Positions 16,630 to 29,393 of a stretch of DNA of 64,000 bases are shown in pieces; position 1 is the first letter of the stretch, and every line of letters begins with the position of its first letter. This DNA comes from Thamnaconus septentrionalis (taxonomy: Eukaryota > Chordata > Actinopteri > Tetraodontiformes > Monacanthidae): the NCBI GenBank assembly GCA_009823395.1, contig CM020515.1:18944989-19008988 (forward strand). Reading direction: 5' to 3'. The position numbers and the translations under genes were made by a program. Under the pieces are notes generated by a model. It was not told the origin of the DNA. It saw nothing but the letters and a program-made list of their open reading frames with translations, and searched no databases.

Positions 16630-17357
16630 TCAGCCTGAGACGCATGACGGCGAGACAGGAAGTGAAGTCGTCAGGCGATGAAACATTTCAAATAAAGGAC
16701 AACGCGTTTCCACGTCCGTTTGGAGCATCAGCCTGAAGGTCAACATCAGCCTGAAGGTCAACATCAGCCTGAAGGTCAACATCAGCCTGAAGGTCAACAT
16801 CAGTCATGGCACTCCCTCACCTTTGTAGGCCAGAGCGTCGCCAGCGTATTTACCGGCCTGCTCGCCTGTCAAAGAACCAAAACACAAATTCAACACAGTG
16901 TCAACACACCCAGCAGGAAGCAACACAGTCTGACAGTTTTTGCAACAATGTGTCACAATTGAACTGTGCAACTTGAAACTTGCAAGACCACACACGCACA
17001 CATGCACTCACACACACACACAGACACACACAGACACACACAGACACACACACACACTGGTGCAAACAGGCCAATGAGGTCACTCGGTGGCAGGAAGTGG
17101 AGAAACTTCCTGGTTACCACCTGGTGTTCTTGCTCACCCAAAGCCTCCTGATTGGCTGCCAGCTGAGGAGCGAAACCTGCTCAAACACACAGAGACACAG
17201 CAGCGCATCAAGTCGAAGCCTGTCGCTCGTCTCTCTTCTAGCGATGATGTCACGGAGATTGTTAAGAATCAGAAAAGAACGCCACCTGTGTGCTGGCTCC
17301 TGAACCTCTCAGCAGCTCCTGGAAGAGGAAAGAGAAACACAAGCAGAGTTGAAACCT

Positions 17358-17395
<38 letters not shown>

Positions 17396-19495
17396 TCATT
17401 GGAATAAAGCACGTTTCTTTTTTTCCAGCAGCTTGGTCAGAGCGTCGCTTTGACTCAGCCGGCAGTTTGCTTTTTTCCATCACGCTATCACACCCTGCAG
17501 ACTCTCACCAAACTTGCTGGCGGTTTTGGCACCTTCAGCGTTGAGCGCCAGCTGCTGGGGAGCGAAGGGGAAGCCGGCGTCACCTGCCGGGGGGTGGGGG
17601 GGGCGGGTGGGTCACAGCAGGAAGTCACAGTGTTGCAACAGTGGACGCACTTAACACATTGTACAGCACGTCGGATCAGCAGCTCTTATTTTATGTGAAA
17701 AAGAGTCATTTGGCGAGTCGTTCGGCTCCTCGGCTCCTCAGCAAGTCAGACGGAAGTTCTGCTGCTTTCATGAACTGAATCAACTGGGTTTAAAAATCTA
17801 CATAGACAGTATGTGGACAATTACAACTCTCTCTCTGGCTGATCTGAGGACTCACAATCAACCAGCGTTGGTTCAAGTCGAGGACCTGACTGTCGGTCAG
17901 ATGTTTCCTCACTTTTCACCGTCACACTTTTCCAAACACGACAGATGGAGAAGTTTAGAATGAAGTTTAAGTGCTCGACTGAACAGAGAGATGAACTCAA
18001 GTCGTTTCAGGAAGTGATTCAGTTCAGTCCGTCCAGGCAAAAGATTCAGATGTTGGAAGCAGAGGTCACCACTGAGGACTTCAGCAGTCCATGAAATGAA
18101 GCTACGAGCTGGAAGCTCCCAGGGGTGAACCCACCTTCTGCTCCAGCCGGGAGGACGGGGGCGGAGCCGAAAGGAGCCTGAGCAGCGCCTCCTGCAGGTG
18201 GGTGGCGGTGGGGGGAATATAAAAGGCTCAATTGACTCAACCAGTCTGAACGCAGCAGCAACAATGTGACTCAGTGGGAAGGTTGAAGGTTTCTCACCGT
18301 ACTTAGCAGCAGTCTGGTCCAGACCAGCAGCAGCCAGAGCTCCTGCAGGACGAGAAGAGACACCAGGGTTCAAGCAGCAGCGGCCAATCACAGCTCACTC
18401 CAGCTGTGTGCTGTTGCTGATTGGTAGATGTTTGCAGCGGCTTAGCGGGAGGACAGAGTGTCTGCGCTCTCACCGTACGGCCCGTTCACCTGTCCAGCGT
18501 AGCCCCCCGCCGTGCCGAGAGCTGAGCAGCCAATCAGAGGAGGTCACACAGGTCAGACACTCACAGTCACACAGGGACTTCACTTTCTTTCCTTTACTTT
18601 TTTAAATCATCTTTTCCGGAACAGAACACAGAGGGAAGCATCTACAGCATAGGCGTCAAACTCTGGCCCGCGGAATTGAAGGAGATTATTCTGAGTTAAT
18701 TGGTTTATTCTTAAAATTAAGTTTTCTATTGTAAAGCGCTAAGCTTTGCTTCTTCCATATTCACTGTTGAAGCAAAACTTATTTGGGTTCATATAAAAAA
18801 TGTTCAGTGTTCTATCTGGAAGAAGATTTTTTTGGACCCTGATAAGTTTTGCTTCCACGCTAAATATAGAAGAAGCAAAGCTTTGCAATAAATAACTTTT
18901 TACATTGAGTTTGACACCTGTGGTCTGCAGCGTGAAATCAGCTTCAATAAATGAGAGACAACGGCGACACCCAGTGGAGAAGGACGGCACTGCCTCTTAT
19001 TTATGGGCCACGAGGTCTTTGGGGCCCTGGAAGCGGTTTTTTAGGGTCTGCTGGTGGGTTAGTGCCGCCGTGACGTCATTTACCTTTCCGCTTCAGGGCT
19101 TTGCCCTCAGCAGCGTCGGCTAAGTCTGCAGGGAAACCCAGCCCTGAAACACAGTTCTCATCTCAGCTCATCACCAGGTGGTGCCGGTGGAGCTCCGCCC
19201 ACTACCAACCGCCCACCCACCAACCACGCCTACTCTCGGAAAGTGTGACACTCACCGGCCGCGTAGCCATCGTTGTAGCCGTTGCCGTAGCCTGTGGAGA
19301 GAAACAATCAGCTGGTGAGAGCGTCAGTCCTCTGTCTGTCTGTCTGTCTGTCCGTCCGTCCATCTGTCTGTCTGTCTGTCTGTCTGTCTGCCTGCCTGTC
19401 TGTTTGCCTGCCTGTCCGTCTGCCTGCCTGTCTGCCTGCCTGTCTGTCTGCCTGCCTGCCTGTCTATCTGCCTGCCTATCTGTCTATCTGCCTGT

Positions 19496-19536
<41 letters not shown>

Positions 19537-22368
19537 TGTCTGCCTGCCTGCCTGTCTATCTGCCTGCCTGCCTGTCTATCTGCCTGCCTGTCTGTCTGCC
19601 TGCCTGCCTGTCTATCTGCCTGCCTGTCTGTCTGCCTGCCTGCCTGTCTATCTGCCTGCCTATCTGTCTGCCTGCCTGCCTGCCTGCCTGACTGCCTGCC
19701 TGCCTGCCTGTCTGTCTGCCTGCCTGCCTGTCTGTCCGTCCGTCCCTCCGTCTGTCTGCCTGCCTGTCTGTCTGCCTGCCTGCCTGCCTGCCTGTCTGTC
19801 TGCCTGCCTGTCTGTCTGTCTGTCTGTCCGTCCGTCTGTCTGCCTGTCTGTCCGTCCGTCCGTCTGCCTGTCTGCCTGCCTGTCTGTCTGTCTGCCTGTC
19901 CGTCCGTCCGTCTGTCTGCCTGCCTGCCTGCCTGCCTGCCTGTCTGTCTGTCTGCCTGTCCGTCCGTCCCGCCTGTGTGTGTGACATACCTGTAGACAGA
20001 GCTTTGGCCGCGTCTGCACCTGCGGAGGAGGAGGAAGAGGAGACACACCTGAGCTCAGCACATCTGACCGTCAACCATCATCCACCTGTGCACTGCTGAC
20101 TTCCGGATTGTGGTTTCTCAAACTGTTAATCAGTGGGAGGAGCCTTAAATTCACACTGTTCCAATCTGCTTACAATGCTTCTATTGGTCTGAATCAAATC
20201 AGATTCAGACCAATGTCCATTAAGCGGTGGGCGTGGTTAAAGCAGCCAATTACAGTTGGCCTACTAGAGGGTGGGCGGAGGTCACCGTGACTCCGCCCAT
20301 CTTGACCTACCGTTGGCGGTGATGAGTGGGCGTGTCTAGTTACCGTAGCCGTTTCCCGCTGCGGCGCCCAGGTAGCCGGCTGCTCCGTCGCCATAGCCTG
20401 TGGCCAGCAGGTGGCAGCAGAGGGACAGGAGGCAAAATTAAACGTTGGAACTTTTTTTTTTTTTTTTTTTTTTTTTAAATCTGTCGCTCTTCTTCTTGCT
20501 TGAATAAATAAAATCAACTTCAGATTTAAAAGTTTAGACAGTCTTCAGAATTTTATTTGCCGTTGTTTCATTTCAATAAAGAGCTAAACACCGTGGTGGT
20601 TCTAGATGGTTCTGGGTGGTTCTGGGTGGTTCTGGGTGGTTCTAAGAGCTAAACACCCTGGTGGGGCTTCAAAGACACTGATTTGGTTGCAACTTTGCTT
20701 TGCTTCCTTTTCCATTGACATTAAAGCTACATGTTTTTTTTGACGAGCCTCACCAGGTGAGATGCCAGCGCCGCCCTGGTGGTGGTAGCCGCCCTGTCCC
20801 AGCGCAGCAGCAGCTGAGGAGGGATAAGGGGAGGGCAGAGTAGCACAGGTGAGGAACCAGAGGACACGGAAGCAGAGACCTGAGATAGAAAAGAAGAAGA
20901 AGAAGAAGAAGAAGAAGAAGAAGAAGAAGAAGAAGAAGAAGAAGAAGAAGAAGAAGAAGACCAACCTCCCATCTTCCCTGTGGCTGCGCCCAGGTACGCC
21001 CCCTGTCCCAGACCTGTGGGCGGAGCAAACACGTCCTCAGAAACCCAGGCAGGTGTGGTGGTGGTGGTGAGGTTCTCACCTCGGGAGGCTGTCCAGCAGT
21101 ACCTGTTCCATAGTTCCCAGCTCCCAGCGCTGCTCCGTAGCTCCCGGCTCCAGCAGGCAGACCTGTCAGGGAGGAGCGACAGCCGTCAGTCAGCAGCCAG
21201 TCTGACCAGTAACCAGACTGGAGGAGAACCAGAGAGTCGCCACTCACCCGGCCGAGGGACCGGGTAGCCGACGCCGGCCAGCCCGCCGTTACCTGCGAAC
21301 CAGGAGAGCAGAGTTTAGACCAATCAGAGGCCAGCAGGTGATTCTGGACCACGAGAGGCTCCAACGTACCTGGAAGAGCTCCGTGGCCTCCAGCAAACAC
21401 TGGGGAGGGGGTGGAGGGAGGGAGGGGTCACAGAGGCACAGAGTCAGTTTGGGAAACAGTTCAAATGACTTCTGAGTCAGTGTGCGACTCATGAATCAGT
21501 GAGCGGCTCATGAGTCAGTGTGCGACTCATGAGTCAGTGTGCGACTCAGATTAGCTTTTACTTTATAAAAAGTTCATGGCGCGTAATATTTCAATTCTTT
21601 ATTCAAAAACATCTTCAACAAATGATTCCTCAACTAGCAAAATAACAATTCATTCGCATATTCATAATTTTTGTTACCACGTTTTCCTTGCTGGCCTAAG
21701 CCGAGGTTCAGTCCATTAGGAAGTCCAGTTCCCAGTCCAGTTCCCAGTCCAGTTCCCAGTCCAGCTCCGAGTCCAGCTCTGAGTCCAGCTCCCAGACCAG
21801 CCCCCTGCAGACCTGCACCTGCTTCAGGAGACACTGTGGTCAGAGAGCAGCGGTGCAGACGCTAGCATCTCTTAAACTCTGACGCCTGAAGCACCGTAGG
21901 CTCCCTGGGATCCCAACCCTGCGGCTCTGGCACCCAGTCCTGCTGCTCTGTAGCCTCCTGGAGAAACACAAGAGGGGGGGTGAAATATTTCAGACTGCTG
22001 CTGCTGCTACTGCTGCTGTTGCGGCTCCGCCCACTGAGGCGAGACTCCAGCCTACCGGCTCCCAGATAAGCTCCCGACTGACGTCCAACTGCAGCGACAG
22101 AGGGTTTGATGGTTAGCATCGCAGGCTAAACAGGCTAAACTCTGGCGGCGTGAAGAGACTGGAACCTACCTCCGTTCTTCATGGCTTTGCTGCCGTATCG
22201 GCTCCCCAGCGCTCCCAGCGCTCCCGCAACTGGGACATGAACTGGTCACATGACAGATAGCAAAACTCTGTTAGCCACGTAGCATTCCAAGGCTATCTGA
22301 AGGTGTGTTTTGGTGTAAAAAAAAGTGCATCATTTAGCGGTTTTCATATTGTGACAAAGCAAATTTAA

Positions 22369-22399
<31 letters not shown>

Positions 22400-23065
22400 A
22401 ACAAACACACACACATATATATTTAAATATATCGGCTGTTTATAATGTGACACGTCAATAAAAGTTGAACATCAGCTGCTTGGTGACCTCTGACCTCCAG
22501 GTTTCACACCTACGCCGACACCTGGAGTAGATAAAGGAGAGGGACGGATTTAATTCACCAGGATTGAACTCCTGTTTAAAGTTATTCATAGCAATAAAGA
22601 TCTGACTTCAGTTGAAAAAAAGATGTTCTGAGACACACCTCTGGCAGGTAAGACCCTCCCCCAGGACACACTCTGAGGTTTCACTCCTGAAGACATCAAA
22701 CACACTGCATTCAATTCTCACGAGAAGCAGAAGCACTTCTGAAAGAACATGACAACTACATCGCAGTGAAAAAGACACACAACACGATTTTTTTCGACAA
22801 ATAAGTGTGATTAAATAAGTTAAAAAATAAGATAGAGAATAAAAAGATATAAAACGCCTCCATATTTACAGAGTGAAAGGAAATGAAATCATTCTCAGCT
22901 TGTTGGAGATGGAATCCATCAACCAATAGCAGCCCACCGCCACCGCATGCAGCACACGATGAAGTCTGGAGGTGCCAAAACTAACTCAGACTCACCGCCT
23001 TGCAGAGTTTGTCGAGCCCAGCAGAGCAGCAGCGACGTCTGGAGAAGAGCTGAGAGCAGCAGCAT
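16630..23065 (-). CDS. Elastin-like Gly/Ala/Tyr-rich secreted matrix protein, about 20 mini-exons
   Basis: I do not recognise this gene. Exons (minus, 5' to 3'): 22996-23065, 22495-22521, 22170-22229, 22056-22088, 21895-21957, 21678-21833, 21370-21399, 21248-21292, 21103-21162, 20966-21013, 20754-20813, 20344-20397, 19990-20019, 19256-19291, 19084-19125, 18474-18521, 18298-18342, 17509-17583, 17286-17318, 16821-16865, then a stop codon one residue into a last exon (16630-16634). Each has AG and GT borders, and every internal exon starts and ends in phase 1, as in elastin. Exon 1 encodes a Leu-rich signal peptide. Later exons read GVGVGVKPG, GAYLGAG, GNGYG, a (GLGAGLGT)-type repeat in 21678-21833, and Lys/Tyr modules (ADAAKALS, DQTAAKY, AKTASKF) resembling elastin cross-linking motifs. 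Product about 350 residues. It lacks the elastin C-terminal Cys motif. Zebrafish calymmin-type notochord-sheath proteins are an alternative. A further possible exon (17138-17162) breaks phase and was left out. Confidence 0.72.
18648..18922. mobile_element. Non-autonomous hAT-like element
   Basis: Imperfect terminal inverted repeats: CATAGGCGTCAAACTC on the left and GAGTTTGACACCTGTGG on the right, with CTGGCCCGCGG next to the left end, a hallmark of several vertebrate hAT families. Flanks (atctacag / gtctgcag) match at six of eight positions. It lies in an intron of the elastin-like gene. Confidence 0.65.
19331..19971. repeat. (CTGT/CTGC)n tetranucleotide array
   Basis: About 640 bases of CTGT, CTGC, CCGT and CTAT units inside the intron between exons 19990-20019 and 19256-19291 of the elastin-like gene. 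It is open in several frames only because it is a tetranucleotide without stop codons. Confidence 0.95.
20890..20960. repeat. (GAA)n trinucleotide array
   Basis: About 23 GAA/AAG units directly 3' (in gene direction) of exon 20966-21013, beginning six bases beyond its donor. Confidence 0.93.
22371..22396. repeat. (AT)n microsatellite
   Basis: About 12 AT units in an intron of the elastin-like gene, followed by CA-rich sequence and a second short AT block. Confidence 0.85.
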
Positions 23066-23143
23066 GACGGAGGAGCAGGAGGAGGAGCAGGAGGAGGTGG
23101 AGGAGCAGGAGGAGAGACACACAGCAGGGCCACCGGACCGGGT

Positions 23144-23151
23144 TTATATAG
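23144..23151 (-). promoter_or_regulatory. TATA box of the elastin-like gene
   Basis: TATATAAA on the minus strand, about 80 bases upstream of the signal-peptide ATG at 23065. This spacing leaves room for a start site near 23115 and a short 5'UTR. A TATA-driven promoter fits a tissue-restricted secreted protein. Confidence 0.65.
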
Positions 23152-23360
23152 ACCCACCTCCACTGGAGAGACACACACACACACACACACACACAGGTCT
23201 GGTTGGTCCAACTGTTCCATCATGTTTCCTCCTTGTGGCTCCGCCCACCGCCGCTCTGCAGATGTTTCCTCACCCTGGTGACTCAGTCTGACGTTCTGCA
23301 CTGTTGAATGTTTAAATTTTGTTGCACGGGGTAAAACTTGCCATAAGCAGATGAGGACAT

Positions 23361-23423
<63 letters not shown>
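23361..23423. repeat. (GT)n microsatellite
   Basis: About 31 GT units; a matching (AC)n block of 11 units lies at 23172-23194. Confidence 0.92.
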
Positions 23424-23424
<1 letters not shown>

Positions 23425-23817
23425 CGTGTGCGACTCCAAAACCAATGATTCTTTTCGAAGAAACGGAGAAACAATATTTTCTCTACAATTAAACAGGATG
23501 GAAAAACAGCAGCCGACACACAGACGCACAAATTACACAATAACACACTGACGAAGGCCGGTGGTTGTTTTTTGTTTGTGTTTTTTTTGTTGTTTTTTTT
23601 TCCTTCAGCGGAGGCCTGAATGTAACACAGGTGTCAGCAAATCGACGGATCCGTCCGCCACCTCCTGTTGGGGTTGGCCAGGCAGCCAATCACAGCCAGA
23701 CAACAAACATCCAGTCTGATGAAAACAGGGACGGACGGCGGGAAGCAGAACTCAGAGTCGTCTCGATGCTCTGGAGACTCTTAGCACAGCGACGGAGGGC
23801 CGAAGAAACGCCTGACA

Positions 23818-23945
23818 CTCAGTCAGTCAGTCAGTCAGTCAGTCAGTCTGTCTGTCTGTCAGTCGGTCTGACTGTCTGTCTGTCAGTCGGTCTGACTGTC
23901 TGTCTGTCAGTCTGTCTGTCTGTCTGTCTGTCAGTCTGTCTGACT
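23818..23945. repeat. (CAGT)n to (CTGT)n tetranucleotide array
   Basis: Seven CAGT units, then CTGT units interrupted by CAGTCGGTCTGA. Confidence 0.9.
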
Positions 23946-24160
23946 GCTGATTTGATTTTGATTCAAGTGTTTGTTTCAAAAGTCTCGACAGTTGTGTCTG
24001 ATACTTAGTATCAGTTGGTGTAAAAGAAGAAGTAATATATATACACACACAGATATGTATTTATGTACATATATATCAGACATGTATGTATACACATACA
24101 ATACATGTGGATGCATCATGGGTATGTCATATGGATATATATATATATACACATCAGTCA

Positions 24161-25054
<894 letters not shown>

Positions 25055-25910
25055 TCAAGTTGTTTTGAGCAGGTCAGAGTCTGACCGGACCAATCGGCTT
25101 TGTTTTTGGGAAGGAAAGGGGCGGGGCCACAGCATCGCTGATCACACCGATAGGAGGCCTGGAGCTGCTGCTCACTGCCTCCGTCGGTTCCAGGAGGAAT
25201 CGCATCAGCCTCAAAGTCAAAGCACTGAATCAAATAAACAGCTCATTTGAAACAAAGTGGACCGAATCAATCAAAGAGTCAAAGGAGTGAATCACACGGC
25301 CAGCAGGTCACCAGGACCTGAAGATGTGAAGGACTGAGAGTCCTCCAGTGGAAGTGGCACCACGGCGCCTGGGCGACTCAGACTCTGCTCAAACATCGAC
25401 TCAGACTCACACTGAATCACGCCAGTGTCTCCGTGTTGGCGCCGCCCTGCTGGAACCTGCCGCCAGCCCAACTTCACACTGCACCATCAAACCACATCAA
25501 TATGGCGTCACTGGAAGATTAGTGTTTTCTTATTAAAATTCTCCACAACACTTCTGGATTGTATTGACTTGAATCACAAACATTAAAGCCTAATTGGAAC
25601 ATTTACAATTCATACAATCGAACAACAAGGTTTTTGAGGCTTTAATGCAGGTTTCCCTGCTCCTCTGTGAAATGACTCTGGGCTTTGAGTTGATTTACCG
25701 ACTCGTGCGTGTCTTTGCAACCATTTCAAAATCACCAGAGAAATGAACAAACACATTTTAAGCAATTTCAAAGTTTAAAACACAACAAAACCTGGATGAA
25801 AGTTGTGCGACGGCCCCGACTGACGGTGAGTGTGAAGATCTGGAAGTGGCTCTTTACACCTCCGTCCAACATCACACACACACTCTGCAGGCGCCTGTCT
25901 CTGAGGCAGG

Positions 25911-25911
<1 letters not shown>

Positions 25912-25945
<34 letters not shown>

Positions 25946-25952
25946 ACCCTGT

Positions 25953-25987
<35 letters not shown>
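25912..25987. repeat. Opposed (CA)n and (GT)n arrays
   Basis: (CA) units at 25912-25943 are followed after a 14-base spacer by (TG) units at 25958-25987. The two blocks are mutually complementary and could fold into a hairpin of about 30 bp. Confidence 0.88.
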
Positions 25988-25988
<1 letters not shown>

Positions 25989-26793
25989 CGGAGGGAAAAA
26001 CTCACCTGAGCTCATTTTGCACACTGGGGTGTTACAGACTGTTTTGCTCTCTGTCTGTCTGTCTGTCTGTGTGTCTGTGTGTCTGTGTGTGTCTGTGTCT
26101 GTGTCTGTGTGTCTCCTGCTCAATAGCTGAATTCCCTGTCAGTACCCTGAGGAACCTCCGGGGGCGCTGTGGGACTTGCTAACAGGGAGGAAGCTGTTAC
26201 CAGACACCTGCAGCTGCTGCTGCGGCTCAACATCTGTCCCTGAAGCGAACCGGCTGGTGACATCACCGCCAAACCGACCAATCAGAGGGAGGCAGCACAA
26301 CTCTGGCCACTCCCACATCTTCACTTTGCACCCTGGACTCTAGCAGGTCAGTGGAGGGAAAACCCCTGCAGGGCGCTTTGCATTGAGCCCTCTGTTTACA
26401 GCCACCCACCAGCGAAACTTGACCTCTTTGCATTTTGAGGTCACATGAGGGCGACGCCCACAGGAGCCGAGCCAATGAGCAGTCAGACAGTCCGACAGAC
26501 AGACAGGCTGCGAAACAAACTCCTCCACTCACAGCGACGGCTTTCAGAATGAATTCCTTTGACATTTAGTTTGAAAATCACCTCCTCACTCTGGCGTCTT
26601 CCTGCTGAGTGTTTGGTGTCAGAAGGCCAGAGGGGGGCGCTGATCGCAGGGTTTCACTGGACTCAAACACATATGCTCCAAAATGAAAAAAAAAAAAGAA
26701 ACATCCTCCAAAATTCCAAAATAAAAGCACAACACAACAGCCGCACTTGACTCTGATTGATGATTTACAGTATACACTATTTTTTGTGTTTTT

Positions 26794-26931
26794 TACAGTT
26801 TTAGATCAACAAGTGACACAAATAATTTAAATATTGTACACATACACGTGTGTGTGTGTGTGTGTGTACAATACTTGATTTATTTGTGCACTGAAGAAGG
26901 GTGATAAGTCACTTGTTGATCTAAAACTGTA
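26794..26931. repeat. Long inverted repeat (hairpin)
   Basis: The left arm 26794-26817 is the exact reverse complement of the right arm 26908-26931 (24 of 24). Inward of these a further 23 bases (26819-26841 against 26866-26888) pair at about 20 positions; the loop is a (GT)n-rich stretch. It may be a small MITE. No target duplication is obvious. Confidence 0.85.
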
Positions 26932-27699
26932 ACAATAAACTAAAAATAAAAGCAGCTCTGGGGGGAAACTGAGGACAGAATGTTTGTGAGTTCGTCCAGT
27001 GAAGAACAAGACGACGACCTGATCGCGATGTTTGTCCTCAGCAACAACACACAACACACTTCCTGTTCCTGCAGCAGCAGCAGCCGTCACGCCTGTCCAA
27101 ATATGAACTGCGCTTCTTGGCAGGACGACTGAAAAAAACAAGTGGGGGGGGGGTGGAGTCAGTGATAGTGGCGCTGGGTTCTGCTCAGGACAGACTGAAG
27201 GGCAAAACACAGCAGGAAGAAGAAGAAGAAGAAGGAAAGTTCTCCACCACCACAACAACAGCAGCAGCACTGTGAGTCGAGCAGAAGAAGGTTGAAGTGA
27301 GTCTCTGTCTGCAGCAGTTGTGTTGAGCCAGTTGTGTCGTCGTCGTTTCCCTATGGTGTGTGTGGGTGTGTGTGTGTGTGACAGGCCCAGACGCCTGTTT
27401 ACTGTTTAACCTGCACAGGGAAACTGACCTCGCTGTGATTTGGAGGTTCTACTCTGCAGAAGTTGCGACTCCGTCGCTCCATCGGAATTCTTTCACTTGT
27501 GTTTCTCCTTCTTGTGCGACACTTTTGTGCGTCACTGTTGCTGTTGTGCGCCGAGCCGTCGTGCCGCGTGTTCAATGTCAAGTGCGCGACTCCAGCGCTT
27601 CCCCTTCCTCACTGTGCAGTGTGTTTGGTCTGACTGCAGAACCTGCTCACCTTCTCACCTCACACACACCATTTCTCTCTCTCTCTCTCTCCTCTGCAG

Positions 27700-28402
27700 A
27701 TGTCTGCGTCTGCAGCTGCTCGCCGGGTTCTGGCCGCCGCCGCTCACTCCAGCCACGAGGGAGGAGGTCAGTACGTTTCTCTCACCCTCTAACCTTAACT
27801 CCATTCTCCTCCTCACTCCGGTTCCTCACCTGGTTCCTCACCTGGTTCCTCACCTGCTTCCTCACCTGCTTCCTCACCTGCTTCCTCTCCTGCTTCTTCT
27901 CCTGCTTCTTCTCCTGATTCCTCTTCTGGTTCCTCACCTGGTTCCTCACCTGGTTCCTCCCCTTGCTCCTCCCCTGGCTCCTCCCCCCGGTTCCTCACCT
28001 GGTTCCCCCTGGCTCCTCCCCCCGGTTCCTCACCTGGTTCCTCCCCTGGCTCCTCTCCTGGTTCCTCTCTTCAGCCCGGACCTGGAAGATCCTGACGGCG
28101 GTGCTGGCCTTCCCCGGTGTGACCGTCTGCATGGTCAACGCCTACTTGAAGAGTCAGGCTCACTCCCACGAGCCGGAGGAGTTCGTGCCCTACACCCACC
28201 TGCGCATCCGCACCAAGGTGAGTGGTAGCTCCGCCCACCAGAGCGCCATTGCTCCGCCTCCCCTCCTGAGTCCCACCAACCTGCTGCTCTGCTGCTGCTG
28301 TGCTTGCAGAAGTTCCCCTGGGGAGACGGGAACCACTCGCTCTTCCACAACCCTCACACCAACGCGCTGCCTGACGGCTTCGAGAGCTCCTCCCACGACT
28401 GA
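27700..28402 (+). CDS. cox6a2: Cytochrome c oxidase subunit 6A
   Basis: Nuclear-encoded subunit VIa of mitochondrial complex IV, in the inner membrane. Exons 27700-27766, 28075-28217, 28310-28402, all GT-AG and in phase, giving 100 residues, the normal length. The N-terminus is an Ala/Arg-rich presequence. A single membrane helix ([20 protein letters not shown]) follows, then the family block [20 protein letters not shown] and a C-terminal [12 protein letters not shown]. The ATG lies directly behind a splice acceptor-like cctctgcag, so a 5'UTR exon upstream is possible. Polyadenylation signal at 28446. Sequence alone does not separate isoforms; the neighbour armc5 matches human COX6A2-ARMC5, so I use cox6a2 by synteny. 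Confidence 0.88.
27816..28073. repeat. Minisatellite CCTCACCTGGTTCCT
   Basis: About 20 units of 12-15 bases (TTCCTCACCTGG/TTCCTCACCTGC/CTCCTCCCCTGG) fill most of cox6a intron 1 and run up to the acceptor of exon 2. Confidence 0.9.
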
Positions 28403-28451
28403 GGGTCTCGGCCCCGCCCACCGCCACCGCTCAGCCGTTCACTGGAATAAA

Positions 28452-29393
28452 ACTCAACGTTCTGAGTCAATCAGTGTCTTCATCTTCTCGTTCAGAGTGA
28501 AAAAAATGTCCATAAATAAAAATTTAAATAAAAAATAAAACAAATCCTCTGTTTTCCTACAACAAACACCTGCTGCTTTCTTCTAAAACACTCAACTATA
28601 TAGTTCTGGAAATGAGCCCTTGGTGATGTCACCAGTACCAGCTGTGGCTCCTCCCCCAGGCCAGTGACCACCCCCCACCACAGCCAGGTGTCTGAGACCA
28701 CCTTGCTTCAGTCTCCTTCTGAACACAGTGGAAGGTTTGTAGCAACGGTTGCTCTGATTGGTTTGCTGGTCGTCGTCGAGACGTGATTGGACGGTGAAAG
28801 ACAAACAACTGCTCGCTTCAACTCCACTGCTCGATGAATATTTTATTATATTTCATTTCTTTTTAATTGTTAAACTTTTCTTTCTCTTTTGCAAGTCCAT
28901 CTTGTTGCTGAAATGATGCAACTTATTATGCGACAGGCGTTCTACTCGATTCTTACCAGCAGGGGGAGAATCGTAAACGTCAAAAATAAAACACGACTCC
29001 GACATTTCAGAGGTGCGGTCATATTTTATAGATTCTTTCAGGTGATTTTCTTCATGACACTTTTTTGGATTTGAAGTTGAAACAAATGGTTATTTTCAGT
29101 CGGACGACAGCAGGTGGCGCCGCAGCAGCACAACGGAGTCGTTTGCAGCAATGCCATAAATTAATATGTGCTCATCCATAGCATCTCTATGTACAAAATA
29201 AACAACAGGCTCCAGCCCTGAACATTGCTCCACTTCCTGCTCAGCACAATGCAGTTCAGTCGCAGCCTCAGCAAAAAAAAAAAATGAAATATTTAAAAAA
29301 AAAAAAATACAAAATTCATTCAACAAAAATTGTGAGTCTGACAACAGAAAAAAAAGGAAATCTGGCTGATGTGTCTCGATCTGACAGCGTCTC
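28452..29393. other. cox6a to armc5 intergenic region
   Basis: AT-rich DNA downstream of both convergent genes. It should hold the armc5 3'UTR. No further coding exon is seen. Confidence 0.6.

Noticed and set aside
17138..17162. Further elastin-like exon
   Set aside because: Acceptor and donor are present, but its length breaks the phase 1-1 rule and no neighbour compensates.
19294..20074. Long Cys-Leu and Gln-Ala-Asp-Arg repeat frames on both strands
   Set aside because: Tetranucleotide array without stop codons; no start context or splice logic.
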